NCBI RefSeq assembly: GCF_030272705.1
Contig: NZ_JARFYM010000019.1
Span: 1 to 64,000, forward strand
DNA from: Rhizobium mayense
GTDB lineage: Bacteria; Pseudomonadota; Alphaproteobacteria; Rhizobiales; Rhizobiaceae
Direction: 5' to 3'
Length of the DNA stretch: 64,000 bases
Shown: in pieces, positions 27,054 through 35,250 of the stretch
Numbering within the stretch: the stretch's first letter is position 1
Layout of the letters: each line of letters starts with the position of its first letter
Made by a program: the position numbers and the translations under genes
Notes under the pieces: generated by a model
Database searches by the model: none
Seen by the model: the letters and a program-made list of their open reading frames with translations, nothing else
Told to the model about the DNA's origin: nothing

Positions 27054-27521
27054 ATGTCCTACGCCGTCAAGAATCTGACCCAGGGTGCCCGTGAGCTGAT
27101 TGCATTCCGCATCGGCGATCAGGAGTTCTGCGTCGACATCATGTCGGTCCGCGAAATCCGCGGTTGGACGCCGGCGACCGCCATGCCGCATGCGCCGGCC
27201 CATGTCCTTGGCATCATCAACCTGCGCGGCGCCGTCTTGCCGATCGTCGATCTCTCGGCCCGCCTCGGCATGAAGCGCGCCGAGCCGACCGCGCGCCATG
27301 TGATCATCGTGGCGCAGGTCAAGCGCAAGGTCGTCGGCCTGCTGGTCGACGCCGTGTCCGATATCCTGACGGTGACTGACGACAACATCCAGCCGACGCC
27401 GGAAGTCTCTTCCGACTACGAACGGCAGTTTGCGCGCGGCATCCTGGCGATCGACCGCCGTATGATCTGCCTTATCGAACTCGAAACTCTGTTCCCGGAC
27501 AGCGAAAGCGAAGCTGCATGA
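27054..27521 (+). CDS. cheW: chemotaxis adaptor CheW
   Basis: Scaffold that links receptors to CheA. The 155-residue protein is a single CheW/SH3-like domain with FRIGDQEFCVDIMSVREIRG, VLGIINLRGAVLPIVDL and GLLVDAVSDIL as family landmarks. It lies between cheA and cheR, overlapping the latter by four bases, consistent with one polycistronic message. Confidence 0.95.
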   Translation: MSYAVKNLTQGARELIAFRIGDQEFCVDIMSVREIRGWTPATAMPHAPAHVLGIINLRGAVLPIVDLSARLGMKRAEPTARHVIIVAQVKRKVVGLLVDAVSDILTVTDDNIQPTPEVSSDYERQFARGILAIDRRMICLIELETLFPDSESEAA

Positions 27522-28426
27522 GTACGATGGGAGCGACAGATATCAAGGCATCACCGGACGAGGTGCTGGCCAACGGCGAATATCCGCTGACGCGGCGCGA
27601 TCTCTCCGAAATTGCCGCGATGATCTATTCGGACGCCGGAATTTCCCTCAACGAGACCAAGGCCTCGTTGGTTTATTCGCGGCTTTCGAAGCATATCCGC
27701 GCGCTGGGCTTGCCTGGCTTTCGCGACTACTGCGCGCTGGTCTCCTCGCCGGCGGGAGCGGCGGCGCGGCGCGAGATGCTGTCGCATCTGACGACGAATT
27801 TCACCCGCTTCTTCCGCGAGAATCACCATTTCGATCACCTGCGCGATGAGGTTCTGCCGGGCCTTCTGGCGCGTGCCAAGAGCGGTGGCCGTGTCCGTAT
27901 CTGGTCGGCAGCCTGTTCCGACGGGCAGGAGCCCTATTCCATCGCGCTCACGGTTCTGTCGCTGCTGCCAAATGCCGCGGATTTCGATTTCAAGATCCTG
28001 GCGACCGATATCGATCCGAAGATCCTGGGTCTTGCCCGTACGGGCGCCTATGACGAGACTTCGCTCGAAACCGTTTCGCCGGCCATGCGTAAGCAATGGT
28101 TCCAGGAGGTCGAAATCCAGGGGCGCCGCAAATTCCAGATCGATGACCGCGTCAAGCGACTGATCACCTTCAACGAGCTTAACCTAATGGCGCAATGGCC
28201 GTTCAAGGGCACATTCGACGTCATCTTCTGCCGCAATGTCGTCATCTATTTCGACGAACCGACGCAGACGAAGATCTGGTCGCGTTTTGCCGGTCTGCTG
28301 CCGGAAAACGGCCATCTCTATATCGGCCATTCCGAGCGCGTCTCCGGTGAGGCCAAGCACCTCTTCGACAATATCGGCATCACCACCTATCGCCGCATTG
28401 CGAATTCAATCGGGAGGAAAGCATGA
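27518..28426 (+). CDS. cheR: chemoreceptor methyltransferase CheR
   Basis: Methylates glutamates on chemoreceptors using S-adenosylmethionine. An N-terminal helical domain is followed by the SAM-binding fold with RIWSAACSDGQEPYSIAL, ATDIDPKIL and IFCRNVVIYFD, all typical of CheR. The length is 302 residues. Overlaps of four bases with cheW and cheB indicate coupled translation. Because IcpA lacks obvious methylation sites, its targets must be receptors encoded elsewhere. Confidence 0.95.
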   Translation: MSTMGATDIKASPDEVLANGEYPLTRRDLSEIAAMIYSDAGISLNETKASLVYSRLSKHIRALGLPGFRDYCALVSSPAGAAARREMLSHLTTNFTRFFRENHHFDHLRDEVLPGLLARAKSGGRVRIWSAACSDGQEPYSIALTVLSLLPNAADFDFKILATDIDPKILGLARTGAYDETSLETVSPAMRKQWFQEVEIQGRRKFQIDDRVKRLITFNELNLMAQWPFKGTFDVIFCRNVVIYFDEPTQTKIWSRFAGLLPENGHLYIGHSERVSGEAKHLFDNIGITTYRRIANSIGRKA

Positions 28427-29466
28427 CAGCCCCCGCTCGCGTTCTTGTTGTCGACGACTCCGCGACTATGCGCGGCCTGATCACCGCCGTCCTGCGCTCC
28501 GATCCGGAGGTGGACGTCATCGGCCAGGCCGGCGATGCTATGGAAGCGCGCGCGGCGATCAAGGCGCTCAATCCCGATGTCGTGACGCTCGATATCGAAA
28601 TGCCGAACATGAACGGCCTCGATTTTCTCGAGAAGATCATGACGCTCAGGCCCATGCCGGTCATCATGGTCTCGACCATGACGCATCGCGGCGCCGAGGC
28701 GACACTAGCCGCCCTTGAAATCGGGGCGTTCGATTGCGTCGGCAAACCGGCTCCCGGCGAGCCGCGCCCCTTCGGGGATCTCGCGGAAAAGGTAAAGGCG
28801 GCGGCTCGTTCGCAGCGGCAATATATCAAGCCGGCCGCCAATCATGCTCCGCCGCCTGCGGTCGCGGATTTCCGTGTCGGCCGCAAGATCGTCGCGATCG
28901 GCTCGTCCACCGGCGGCGTCGAGGCATTGATCGCGGTCCTGCAGAAGTTCCCGGCCAACTGCCCGCCGACGGTCATCACCCAGCACATGCCGCCGAGCTT
29001 CACCCGCAGTTTTGCCGAGCGGCTCAACCGGCTCTGCGCGCCGGTCGTGCAGGAAGCGACGGATGGCGCGCGGCTGGAGATCGGCAAGATCTATCTGGCA
29101 CCCGGCGGCGAGCGGCATTTGCAGATCGCCAACGTGTCGGCGCCGCATTGCCGTCTGATCGAGCGTGGGCCGGTCAACGGCCATCGCCCCTCCGTCGATG
29201 TGCTCTTCGATTCGGTCGCCGAGCTCGCTGGTCGCAACGCCGTTGGCGTCATCCTGACCGGCATGGGGCGTGACGGCGCTGCCGGCCTTCTAAAGATGCG
29301 CCATGCTGGCGCGCGGACCATCGGCCAGAACGAAAAGACCTGCGTGGTCTACGGAATGCCGAGGGTCGCATTCGAACTCGGTGCAGTCGAACAGCAGTTT
29401 CCGCTGAACGCCATTGGCGAGGAAATATTGAAAGTAACAGCCGCCCGTAAGGAAGGAAGCGAATAA
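28423..29466 (+). CDS. cheB: chemoreceptor methylesterase/deamidase CheB
   Basis: Response regulator fused to a methylesterase. The receiver has Asp57 in TLDIEMPNMNG. After a linker, the catalytic domain carries the serine in IGSSTGGVEAL, the histidine in TQHMPPSFTRSFAERLN and the aspartate in LTGMGRDGAAG. The 347-residue length is usual. The stop and the cheY2 start share one base (TAATG). Confidence 0.96.
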   Translation: MTAPARVLVVDDSATMRGLITAVLRSDPEVDVIGQAGDAMEARAAIKALNPDVVTLDIEMPNMNGLDFLEKIMTLRPMPVIMVSTMTHRGAEATLAALEIGAFDCVGKPAPGEPRPFGDLAEKVKAAARSQRQYIKPAANHAPPPAVADFRVGRKIVAIGSSTGGVEALIAVLQKFPANCPPTVITQHMPPSFTRSFAERLNRLCAPVVQEATDGARLEIGKIYLAPGGERHLQIANVSAPHCRLIERGPVNGHRPSVDVLFDSVAELAGRNAVGVILTGMGRDGAAGLLKMRHAGARTIGQNEKTCVVYGMPRVAFELGAVEQQFPLNAIGEEILKVTAARKEGSE

Positions 29467-29855
29467 TGTCCCTAGCGGAGAAAATCAAAGTTCTGATCGT
29501 CGACGACCAGGTCACCAGCCGTCTCTTGTTGAGCGACGCGCTGACGCAATTGGGCTTCAAGCAGATTACCGCTGCCGGTGATGGCGAGCAGGGCATGAAG
29601 ATCATGGAGCAGCAGCCGCATCATCTGGTGATCTCCGACTTCAACATGCCGAAGATGGATGGCCTCGGCCTGCTTCAGGCCGTCCGCACCAATCCGACGA
29701 CGAAGAAAGCGGCCTTTATCATTCTGACGGCGCAGGGCGACCGTGCGCTGGTCACGAAGGCTGCGCAGCTCGGCGCCAACAACGTTCTCGCGAAGCCCTT
29801 CACCATTGAAAAGATGAAAGCGGCGATCGAGGCCGTGTTCGGAGCGTTGAAATGA
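29466..29855 (+). CDS. cheY2: chemotaxis response regulator CheY2
   Basis: Receiver-only protein of 129 residues with DD at 13-14, phospho-acceptor Asp58 in SDFNMPKMDG, the switch Thr in ILTAQG and Lys in AKPFTIEK. By synteny it is the S. meliloti CheY2 equivalent, the principal regulator that binds the flagellar switch and changes motor speed. It overlaps cheB by one base and cheD by four. Confidence 0.94.
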   Translation: MSLAEKIKVLIVDDQVTSRLLLSDALTQLGFKQITAAGDGEQGMKIMEQQPHHLVISDFNMPKMDGLGLLQAVRTNPTTKKAAFIILTAQGDRALVTKAAQLGANNVLAKPFTIEKMKAAIEAVFGALK

Positions 29856-30406
29856 TCGTCGAGGGTGCTGCCCGTCGCGTGCACATCATTCAGGGTGAGT
29901 ACAAAGTCATCAGCGACCCGGACGTGGTGCTGTCGACTATTCTCGGCTCGTGCGTGGCAGCATGCCTGCGCGATCCGATCGCTGGCGTCGGCGGCATGAA
30001 CCACTTTCTCCTGCCGGGAACGGCTGCTTCGCCGATGAGCGGCGGTGACGCAACGCGCTATGGCGTGCATCTGATGGAGCTGCTCATCAACGGTCTCTTG
30101 AAGCAGGGCGCGCGTCGTGATCGGCTGGAGGCGAAGGTTTTTGGTGGTGCTAAGACGATTGCCACCTTCTCCAATGTCGGCGAGCAGAATGCTGCCTTCG
30201 CCATGCAATTCCTGAGGGATGAAGGTATTCCGGTCGTCGGCTCCAGCACGGGCGGCGAGCATGGACGCAAGATCGAATATTGGCCGATCTCCGGCCGTGC
30301 CCGGCAATATCCGCTCACCGGCGCCGAAACGCAGAAGACCGTGGCTCTGGAACAGCGCCCCGTTGCCGCCCCGAAGCCGGTCGACAATACGATCGAATTT
30401 TTCTGA
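29852..30406 (+). CDS. cheD: chemoreceptor glutamine deamidase CheD
   Basis: Deamidates receptor glutamines. Catalytic Cys34 is in LSTILGSCVAACL and His51 in GMNHFLLP; their 17-residue spacing matches characterised CheD enzymes, with Thr29 nearby. The VFGGAKTIATFSNVGEQNAAF core is also conserved. The protein has 184 residues, and its extended C-terminus ends in an acidic/aromatic IEFF. It overlaps cheY2 by four bases and is followed after 17 bases by cheT. Confidence 0.94.
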   Translation: MIVEGAARRVHIIQGEYKVISDPDVVLSTILGSCVAACLRDPIAGVGGMNHFLLPGTAASPMSGGDATRYGVHLMELLINGLLKQGARRDRLEAKVFGGAKTIATFSNVGEQNAAFAMQFLRDEGIPVVGSSTGGEHGRKIEYWPISGRARQYPLTGAETQKTVALEQRPVAAPKPVDNTIEFF

Positions 30407-30423
30407 TCAACGAGGACTACCCG

Positions 30424-30813
30424 ATGACCACCGTCCCGAGCACCGAAGCATCCGCCATGCAGGAGGCGCTCCCCGCCATTCTCATGCGTATCGTCTCGGA
30501 ATTGCACGATGTCGCTTACCTGATCGAACGCATCGAGCCGCAACTGCTCGATCTCGGCGGCGTCAACGTGCTGGAATCGCCTGACTCGATGAAGGTCATG
30601 CAGGGCATCGATCTGGCCGTGCAGAAGACGCGCGGCATCGCCGAGTTCATCGATACCATCACCGGCGATATCCCGGATGGCTGGATGGTCGATGTTGCAA
30701 CGGCGTTGAGCCTGGTCAAGCTGTCGGAAATGCAGAAGGCGCTTAGCGGCAGCGGTCGCCACGGACACGCTCAGCCCTTGGCGAAGGCCGCCGGCGATTT
30801 CGATTTCTTCTGA
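30424..30813 (+). CDS. cheT: CheT, CheZ-like candidate phosphatase (orf10 position)
   Basis: A helical protein of 129 residues at the end of the chemotaxis operon, where rhizobia carry orf10/cheT. The segment MQGIDLAVQKTRGIAEFID contains D63-x3-Q67, the same pattern as the catalytic DxxxQ of CheZ phosphatases, and the C-terminus AAGDFDFF resembles the acidic/aromatic CheY-binding tail of CheZ. This supports a role in CheY-P handling, but the rest shows little similarity to CheZ. The gene is followed by a GC-rich palindrome that probably ends the operon. Confidence 0.8.
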   Translation: MTTVPSTEASAMQEALPAILMRIVSELHDVAYLIERIEPQLLDLGGVNVLESPDSMKVMQGIDLAVQKTRGIAEFIDTITGDIPDGWMVDVATALSLVKLSEMQKALSGSGRHGHAQPLAKAAGDFDFF

Positions 30814-30817
30814 TAGG

Positions 30818-30843
30818 AAGCGCCGGCGCTTAATATTGTTTTT
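30818..30843 (+). terminator. terminator-like palindrome after cheT
   Basis: AAGCG-CCGG-CGCTT forms a compact palindrome five bases after the cheT stop and is followed by AATATTG and five T residues. It is short, so termination may be partial. fliF starts about 130 bases further on, after an AT-rich stretch that may hold its own promoter. Confidence 0.5.
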
Positions 30844-30977
30844 CCTATATTATCTCGCATAAATTCTTCGACTTTTTGATTTTCCTGCCCAGACGAAACG
30901 CTCGCACAAGTTTCGATTTCTATCTTCGCTGCAGGGCACAAAGCCATTAGGTCTTTGACGAATCGTGCGAGAACAGA

Positions 30978-32657
30978 ATGAATCTGTTAAATCAATTAGT
31001 TCCCTTGTTCAGGAATCTGCAGAACCTGGGGAGGACGCGCCTGCTGATCATGGCCGGCGTCGGCGTCGTCTCCATGGCGCTCATCCTGTTTGCAGCCCTT
31101 TACGTGAACAAGCCTGCCCAGGAGACTCTTTATGTCGGCCTGGATGCAACAGATCTGAACCAGATCAGCATTGCGCTTGCCGAAGCCAACATCAATTTCC
31201 AGGTAGGCTCTGATGGCACCAGCCTGACCGTGCCGGCCGGCATGACCGGCAAGGCGCGCCTGCTTCTTGCCGAGCGCGGCCTGCCGAACAGCACCAACGC
31301 TGGCTATGAGCTCTTCGACAATGTCGGCTCGCTCGGCCTGACCTCCTTCATGCAGGAAGTGACGCGCGTCCGCGCGCTTGAAGGCGAAATCTCCCGGACG
31401 ATCACTTCCATCTCGGGTATCAGCGCGGCGCGCGTCCACATCGTCATGCAGGATGTCGGTAACTTCCGAAAAGCGGATCAAAAGCCGACAGCCTCGGTCA
31501 TGATCCGAGCGAACGCGGAGGCGGCGCGCAAGTCAGCCCAGGCCATCCGCCATCTCGTCGCCTCCGCCGTTCCCGGCCTGGAGGTCGAAGACGTTACGAT
31601 TCTCGATTCCACCGGACAGTTGCTGGCCTCGGGTGACGATCCGAGCAATGGCGCGCTGAACCGTAATCTCGGTATCGTGCAGAATGTCCAGGATACGGTC
31701 GAATCGAACATCGACAAGGCGCTTGCGCCGTTCCTTGGCATGGACAATTTCCGCTCCAGCGTGACGGCACAGCTCAACACCGACAGCCAGCAGGTGCAGG
31801 AAACCACCTACGACCCGGATTCGAAGGTCGAACGTTCGGTGCGCACCACCAAGGAAGCGCAGAAATCGCAGCAGCGCCAGTCAGATACGGCGGCGACCGT
31901 CGAGCAGAACATTCCGCAGGCCGCCCCGCAGGCCGGTGGCAACGGGCCGACATCGAACGACCAGTCCGACAAGCGCGAAGAGCAGACCAACTACGAAATC
32001 AACAGCAAGACGACGGCCACGACCCGCAACAGCTACAGGGTCGAGAAGCTTTCGGTGGCCGTGGTGGTCAACAAGGGCCGCATTGCCCAGATGGTCGGTC
32101 AGCCGGCCGATCAGGCCAAGATCGACGCCTATATTGCCGAGATGCAGAAGATCGTCTCGACCGCTGCCGGCCTCGACTCCGGCCGTGGCGATGTCGTGAC
32201 TGTCACTGCGATGGATTTCCTTGACAACCAACTGCTCGACGACAGCTCTTCGGGCTTCAGCATCATGGACATGCTGAGCCGCAATATGGCCGGCATCATC
32301 AATTCGGCTGCTTTCGTCGCGGTTGCCTTCCTCATCGTCTGGATGGGCTTCCGTCCGCTGATCCGCTCGCTCGGTGGCGATGCAGCCGGTGCCGCGGCGC
32401 TGCCTGAGGCGGCTGGCCTGGAATTGCCGGATTTCGCGCCGGCCGTCGGCGGGCCGGGGGCTGCGCTAATGGACGGCTTCGGCTCGGACTTCGGCTTCGA
32501 CAGCACCGACGACCTGCTGACGATGGGCGAAGACGGCGGCACCTTCAATCGCCGCGTCAAGGAAGGGCCGGAACGTCGCCTCTCGCGCATGGTGGAAATC
32601 AGCGAAGAACGGGCCGCAAAGATCCTCAGAAAATGGGCCGTCGACAACGCTGCCTGA
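30978..32657 (+). CDS. fliF: flagellar MS-ring protein FliF
   Basis: Builds the MS ring in the inner membrane, the base of the flagellum. Two membrane helices bracket a large periplasmic region: one near residue 25-45 (LLIMAGVGVVSMALILFAAL) and one near 435-460 (AFVAVAFLIVWMGF). The ring-building motif GLPNSTNAGYELFD and the export-related PTASVMIRANAEAARKSAQ are conserved. The last residues (MVEISEERAAKILRKWAVDN) form the helix that binds FliG. The length of 559 residues is typical. A strong terminator follows within ten bases, so fliF ends its transcription unit. Confidence 0.96.
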   Translation: MNLLNQLVPLFRNLQNLGRTRLLIMAGVGVVSMALILFAALYVNKPAQETLYVGLDATDLNQISIALAEANINFQVGSDGTSLTVPAGMTGKARLLLAERGLPNSTNAGYELFDNVGSLGLTSFMQEVTRVRALEGEISRTITSISGISAARVHIVMQDVGNFRKADQKPTASVMIRANAEAARKSAQAIRHLVASAVPGLEVEDVTILDSTGQLLASGDDPSNGALNRNLGIVQNVQDTVESNIDKALAPFLGMDNFRSSVTAQLNTDSQQVQETTYDPDSKVERSVRTTKEAQKSQQRQSDTAATVEQNIPQAAPQAGGNGPTSNDQSDKREEQTNYEINSKTTATTRNSYRVEKLSVAVVVNKGRIAQMVGQPADQAKIDAYIAEMQKIVSTAAGLDSGRGDVVTVTAMDFLDNQLLDDSSSGFSIMDMLSRNMAGIINSAAFVAVAFLIVWMGFRPLIRSLGGDAAGAAALPEAAGLELPDFAPAVGGPGAALMDGFGSDFGFDSTDDLLTMGEDGGTFNRRVKEGPERRLSRMVEISEERAAKILRKWAVDNAA

Positions 32658-32663
32658 TAATGA

Positions 32664-32688
32664 GACCGGGAGCTTCTCCCGGTCTTTT
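32664..32688 (+). terminator. rho-independent terminator after fliF
   Basis: GACCGGGAG, loop CTT, CTCCCGGTC: a perfect 9-bp GC-rich stem followed at once by TTTT. It begins seven bases after the fliF stop. Confidence 0.85.
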
Positions 32689-33179
32689 CATGTCATCGGA
32701 AAGTAGACGGCCGAACTGCGTCAATCTTGGGTTTCAGAAAAATATTCTCTGCAAGCCAACGTAACGAAATGAAGCCGTCAGAGGTGTTTGCGATATCTCG
32801 TCCGATCGGAAATTTCGTTGCTGGGTAGAAAGAATCGACTTACAATCATCCTACCTATTCGGAGTAGCGTCGAGGCGCCGCGAATCAGATCATGAAATCC
32901 GTGTTTGGTAAATTCAAAGAATTTGGAGATGCCGGTACACTGAAATATCAGTCTATGGTTAGTTGATTGCAGTTTCGGTGATTCGCGCCAATGCGATTGC
33001 CGAAACGGAACTAATATTAGAACCGCGCCTGCATCCGCCCGGATGCACATAAGGCGTAGTAACAAGTTGAGTTGGCGCAGACACCCATCTGAAGACCGAT
33101 GTCGGTTTTCGGGCCTATGCGCTGGGTCCAGACCGAGCAATGCTCTCGTTGGCGTATGATCGCCTAACAGCGGCGGGAA
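32689..33179 (+). promoter_or_regulatory. visN upstream region with inverted repeats
   Basis: This ~490-base spacer has no credible gene. It carries an inverted repeat GTTTCGG/CCGAAAC at 32972-32978 and 33000-33006. A hairpin with stem GCATCCG (33031-33037) and CGGATGC (33040-33046) is nested in a CGCCT/AGGCG outer pair (33026-33030, 33052-33056). As VisNR sits at the top of the flagellar hierarchy, these are candidate sites for control of visN, by protein or RNA structure. Confidence 0.45.
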
Positions 33180-33926
33180 ATGCAAAAAATGGACATGCAG
33201 ATATTGCAGGGTAGCAAGGGCGACAAGGATGTGCGATTGGCCGCGTTCGTCACCGCCATGTCGCGCGATCAGCTCATTCAGCAGCTAAGCGCCATTGCCG
33301 GCCCGGCCTATCTTCAGTCCGGTCTGCGCGCGTTGACGGGCTATGTCGGCGCTTCCCATTATCTTCTCGCCCGCTGCGACCTGATCCAGGAAAGCGGGCT
33401 CGATTTCGTCGTGTCCTCCGACTGGCCTTTCGATCTCGTTCGGCGCCTTGCTTCAGAGCTCACGAGCGGTTACGGCCGCACCGGCGAGCTGGAAAAATGC
33501 ATGTCGCTGTTTCAGCCGAATTTTGCGCTCCTGCCCGAAGATGTCGAGCTGCCGGAAGGTGTCGGTCGCCAATATTGCTCGTTGACCTTCAATGTCGGAC
33601 GCACGCGGTTTTCGCTGATGCTGCTGGCCCCTGATGGTCTGTCGTTGTCGCCGGAGCGCTTGCGCGACGTGGGACTGCTGTCGGGTTACTTCGCCAGCTT
33701 CACGCGCTGCGTGGAGGGCAAGTCCGAGCGTGATTTCGATCTCACCGAGCGCGAACTGGAATGCCTGTTCTGGATCGCAGAAGGCAAGACGAGCGATGAA
33801 ATCGCCATGATCCTCGGCATCTCGCGCAACACCATCAACAACTATATCACCAGCGTCATGCGGAAGACCGCGACGAAGACGCGATCGGAAGCGATCGCCT
33901 TTGCTGTCAGAAACAATCTCGTTTGA
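33180..33926 (+). CDS. visN: LuxR-family flagellar master regulator VisN
   Basis: Works with VisR as a heteromeric activator at the top of the rhizobial flagellar, motility and chemotaxis hierarchy. The N-terminal ~170 residues form a ligand-binding-like domain; the C-terminal LuxR HTH reads LTERELECLFWIAEGKTSDE then IAMILGISRNTINNYITSVM. The length of 248 residues fits VisN. ATG 33180 is close behind GGGA; ATG 33189 is an alternative. visR follows after 11 bases. Confidence 0.93.
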   Translation: MQKMDMQILQGSKGDKDVRLAAFVTAMSRDQLIQQLSAIAGPAYLQSGLRALTGYVGASHYLLARCDLIQESGLDFVVSSDWPFDLVRRLASELTSGYGRTGELEKCMSLFQPNFALLPEDVELPEGVGRQYCSLTFNVGRTRFSLMLLAPDGLSLSPERLRDVGLLSGYFASFTRCVEGKSERDFDLTERELECLFWIAEGKTSDEIAMILGISRNTINNYITSVMRKTATKTRSEAIAFAVRNNLV

Positions 33927-33937
33927 AGGCCCAATGA

Positions 33938-34684
33938 ATGCGATATCAGCCGGTTAGGACGACGGACGCGCCGAGTGAAACAAGGCTCGGCCGTTCGCAT
34001 CGGGTGTCCAGTCGCTCCGATCTCTTCCCGAAGCTGGTGTCGATGCAAAAGCTGATCGACGCACAGAATTTCGCGGTTTATCGCGTCAGCGGCTCCGGTT
34101 TGCCGAGCAAGCAGCGCCTGGTCTGCGAGCTGGACAACTGGGGTTCGACCAATCCCGGCCTCAACAAGGCCTTCGTCGAAGCCTATGGCGAGGCGATGAT
34201 CGAGCATATCGACAAGTCGCTGCTGCCGTTGATGTGGAATGGCCGCGACAGCGACAGCACGGCCGAGACGCCGGATTTTGCCTCTTTTACCCAGCGCCTG
34301 AAACCGCATCTCTTGCCGTTTGCCGGTGTCGCCTTTCCGGTGCGCCTTGGATCGGTCGGCAACGGCTATGTTGTGTTTGCCGCGAAATTCATGGATCTCA
34401 CGAGCGACTTGATCGTCGAATTGCATGGCCGCAGCTGCCAGATCATGATGGACCTCCTGTCGCTCGACGAGCGCCGATCGCCGGCAGCCGAGGCTCTGAG
34501 CGAACGCGAGATTGCCTGCTTGCAGCTCGCCGGCGATGGCCGGATCAGTGAGGAAATCGCCGAAAAGCTCGGGCTGTCGGTGCATACCGTCAACGCCTAT
34601 CTCGGCTCGGCCACGATCAAGCTCGATAGCGTCAATCGAATCCAGGCGATCGCAAAAGCGATCCGCTTCGGCTACATCAGCTAA
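33938..34684 (+). CDS. visR: LuxR-family flagellar master regulator VisR
   Basis: Partner of VisN. The N-terminal sensor-like domain is divergent, while the HTH is clear: LSEREIACLQLAGDGRISEE then IAEKLGLSVHTVNAYLGSAT. The protein has 248 residues, the same as VisN, which reflects their paralogy. In S. meliloti the two together activate rem and, through it, the remaining flagellar genes. A GC-rich inverted repeat overlaps the stop codon. Confidence 0.93.
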   Translation: MRYQPVRTTDAPSETRLGRSHRVSSRSDLFPKLVSMQKLIDAQNFAVYRVSGSGLPSKQRLVCELDNWGSTNPGLNKAFVEAYGEAMIEHIDKSLLPLMWNGRDSDSTAETPDFASFTQRLKPHLLPFAGVAFPVRLGSVGNGYVVFAAKFMDLTSDLIVELHGRSCQIMMDLLSLDERRSPAAEALSEREIACLQLAGDGRISEEIAEKLGLSVHTVNAYLGSATIKLDSVNRIQAIAKAIRFGYIS

Positions 34685-34725
34685 AGCGCATCGCGATCTC
34701 TGAGATGCGCTCCCTGCGCTTTAGC
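34680..34725 (+). terminator. inverted repeat overlapping the visR stop
   Basis: GCTAAAGCGCA (34680-34690) and TGCGCTTTAGC (34715-34725) form a perfect 11-bp stem; an inner GCGCATC/GATGCGC pairing can compete with it. It spans the visR stop codon and lies before the convergent 145-residue gene. There is no T run, so it may stabilise the message or belong to a family of short rhizobial repeats. Confidence 0.5.
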
Positions 34726-34807
34726 CGGGCAGTTTGCGCGACATTTTCTAACGCCGAGACTCCTCAACGGACTTTCATCATGAAATGTGGGATGGATTGA
34801 GCCTTCT

Positions 34808-35245
34808 TCAGGCTGCTTGCGTCGTTCCGCTGACGGCATAGCGCGCATCGCACAGGCTGCGGGCGAGAAGCGCGGTGTTTTCGTCCGGATCGGCCGAGGC
34901 CTTCTCGAAGGCGATATGGTTGATCTCGATGCCGGCATGATGTTCGGCAAGCGCAAGCTTGGCGTAGACGGTGACGCCGCGCGGCTTGATTTCGAGGTCG
35001 ATGGTGACTTCAGCCGGTCCGCCCCATTCGAGCTTGTAGTCGCCACCGAGCCCGAAATTGACGGTACCGGGGTGGAAATAAAGCTCGGCTGCCGAAGCCA
35101 CCAGGTCGGCTAGATTGCCGTAACGTTCGAAGCGCAGCAGCGAAATCAGATCGGCCGCATCGAGGAGCCGCAGTTCGCTGGCGACCGGGCTGATGGCTTC
35201 GGCAAGAATTTGTTCACGTTGGGCAGAGTAGGGGCATTTTTTCAT
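34808..35245 (-). CDS. conserved-looking protein of unknown function following flhB
   Basis: I cannot assign a function to these 145 residues. No signal peptide or membrane segment is visible. The N-terminal half is helical (AISPVASELRLLDAADLISL), and the second half is rich in beta-type segments (YKLEWGGPAEVTIDLEIKPR then GVTVYAKLALAEHHAGIEIN). It starts five bases after the flhB stop on the same strand and so belongs to the motA-fliM-fliN-fliG-flhB unit, which suggests a flagellar or motor accessory role. The ribosome site is weak, in keeping with translational coupling. Confidence 0.75.
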   Translation of the reverse strand: MKKCPYSAQREQILAEAISPVASELRLLDAADLISLLRFERYGNLADLVASAAELYFHPGTVNFGLGGDYKLEWGGPAEVTIDLEIKPRGVTVYAKLALAEHHAGIEINHIAFEKASADPDENTALLARSLCDARYAVSGTTQAA

Positions 35246-35250
35246 TCGAT

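Noticed and set aside
32778..33185. 135-codon open frame upstream of visN, minus strand
   Set aside because: No family resemblance, no ribosome site, and it overlaps dyads that look regulatory; treated as non-coding.
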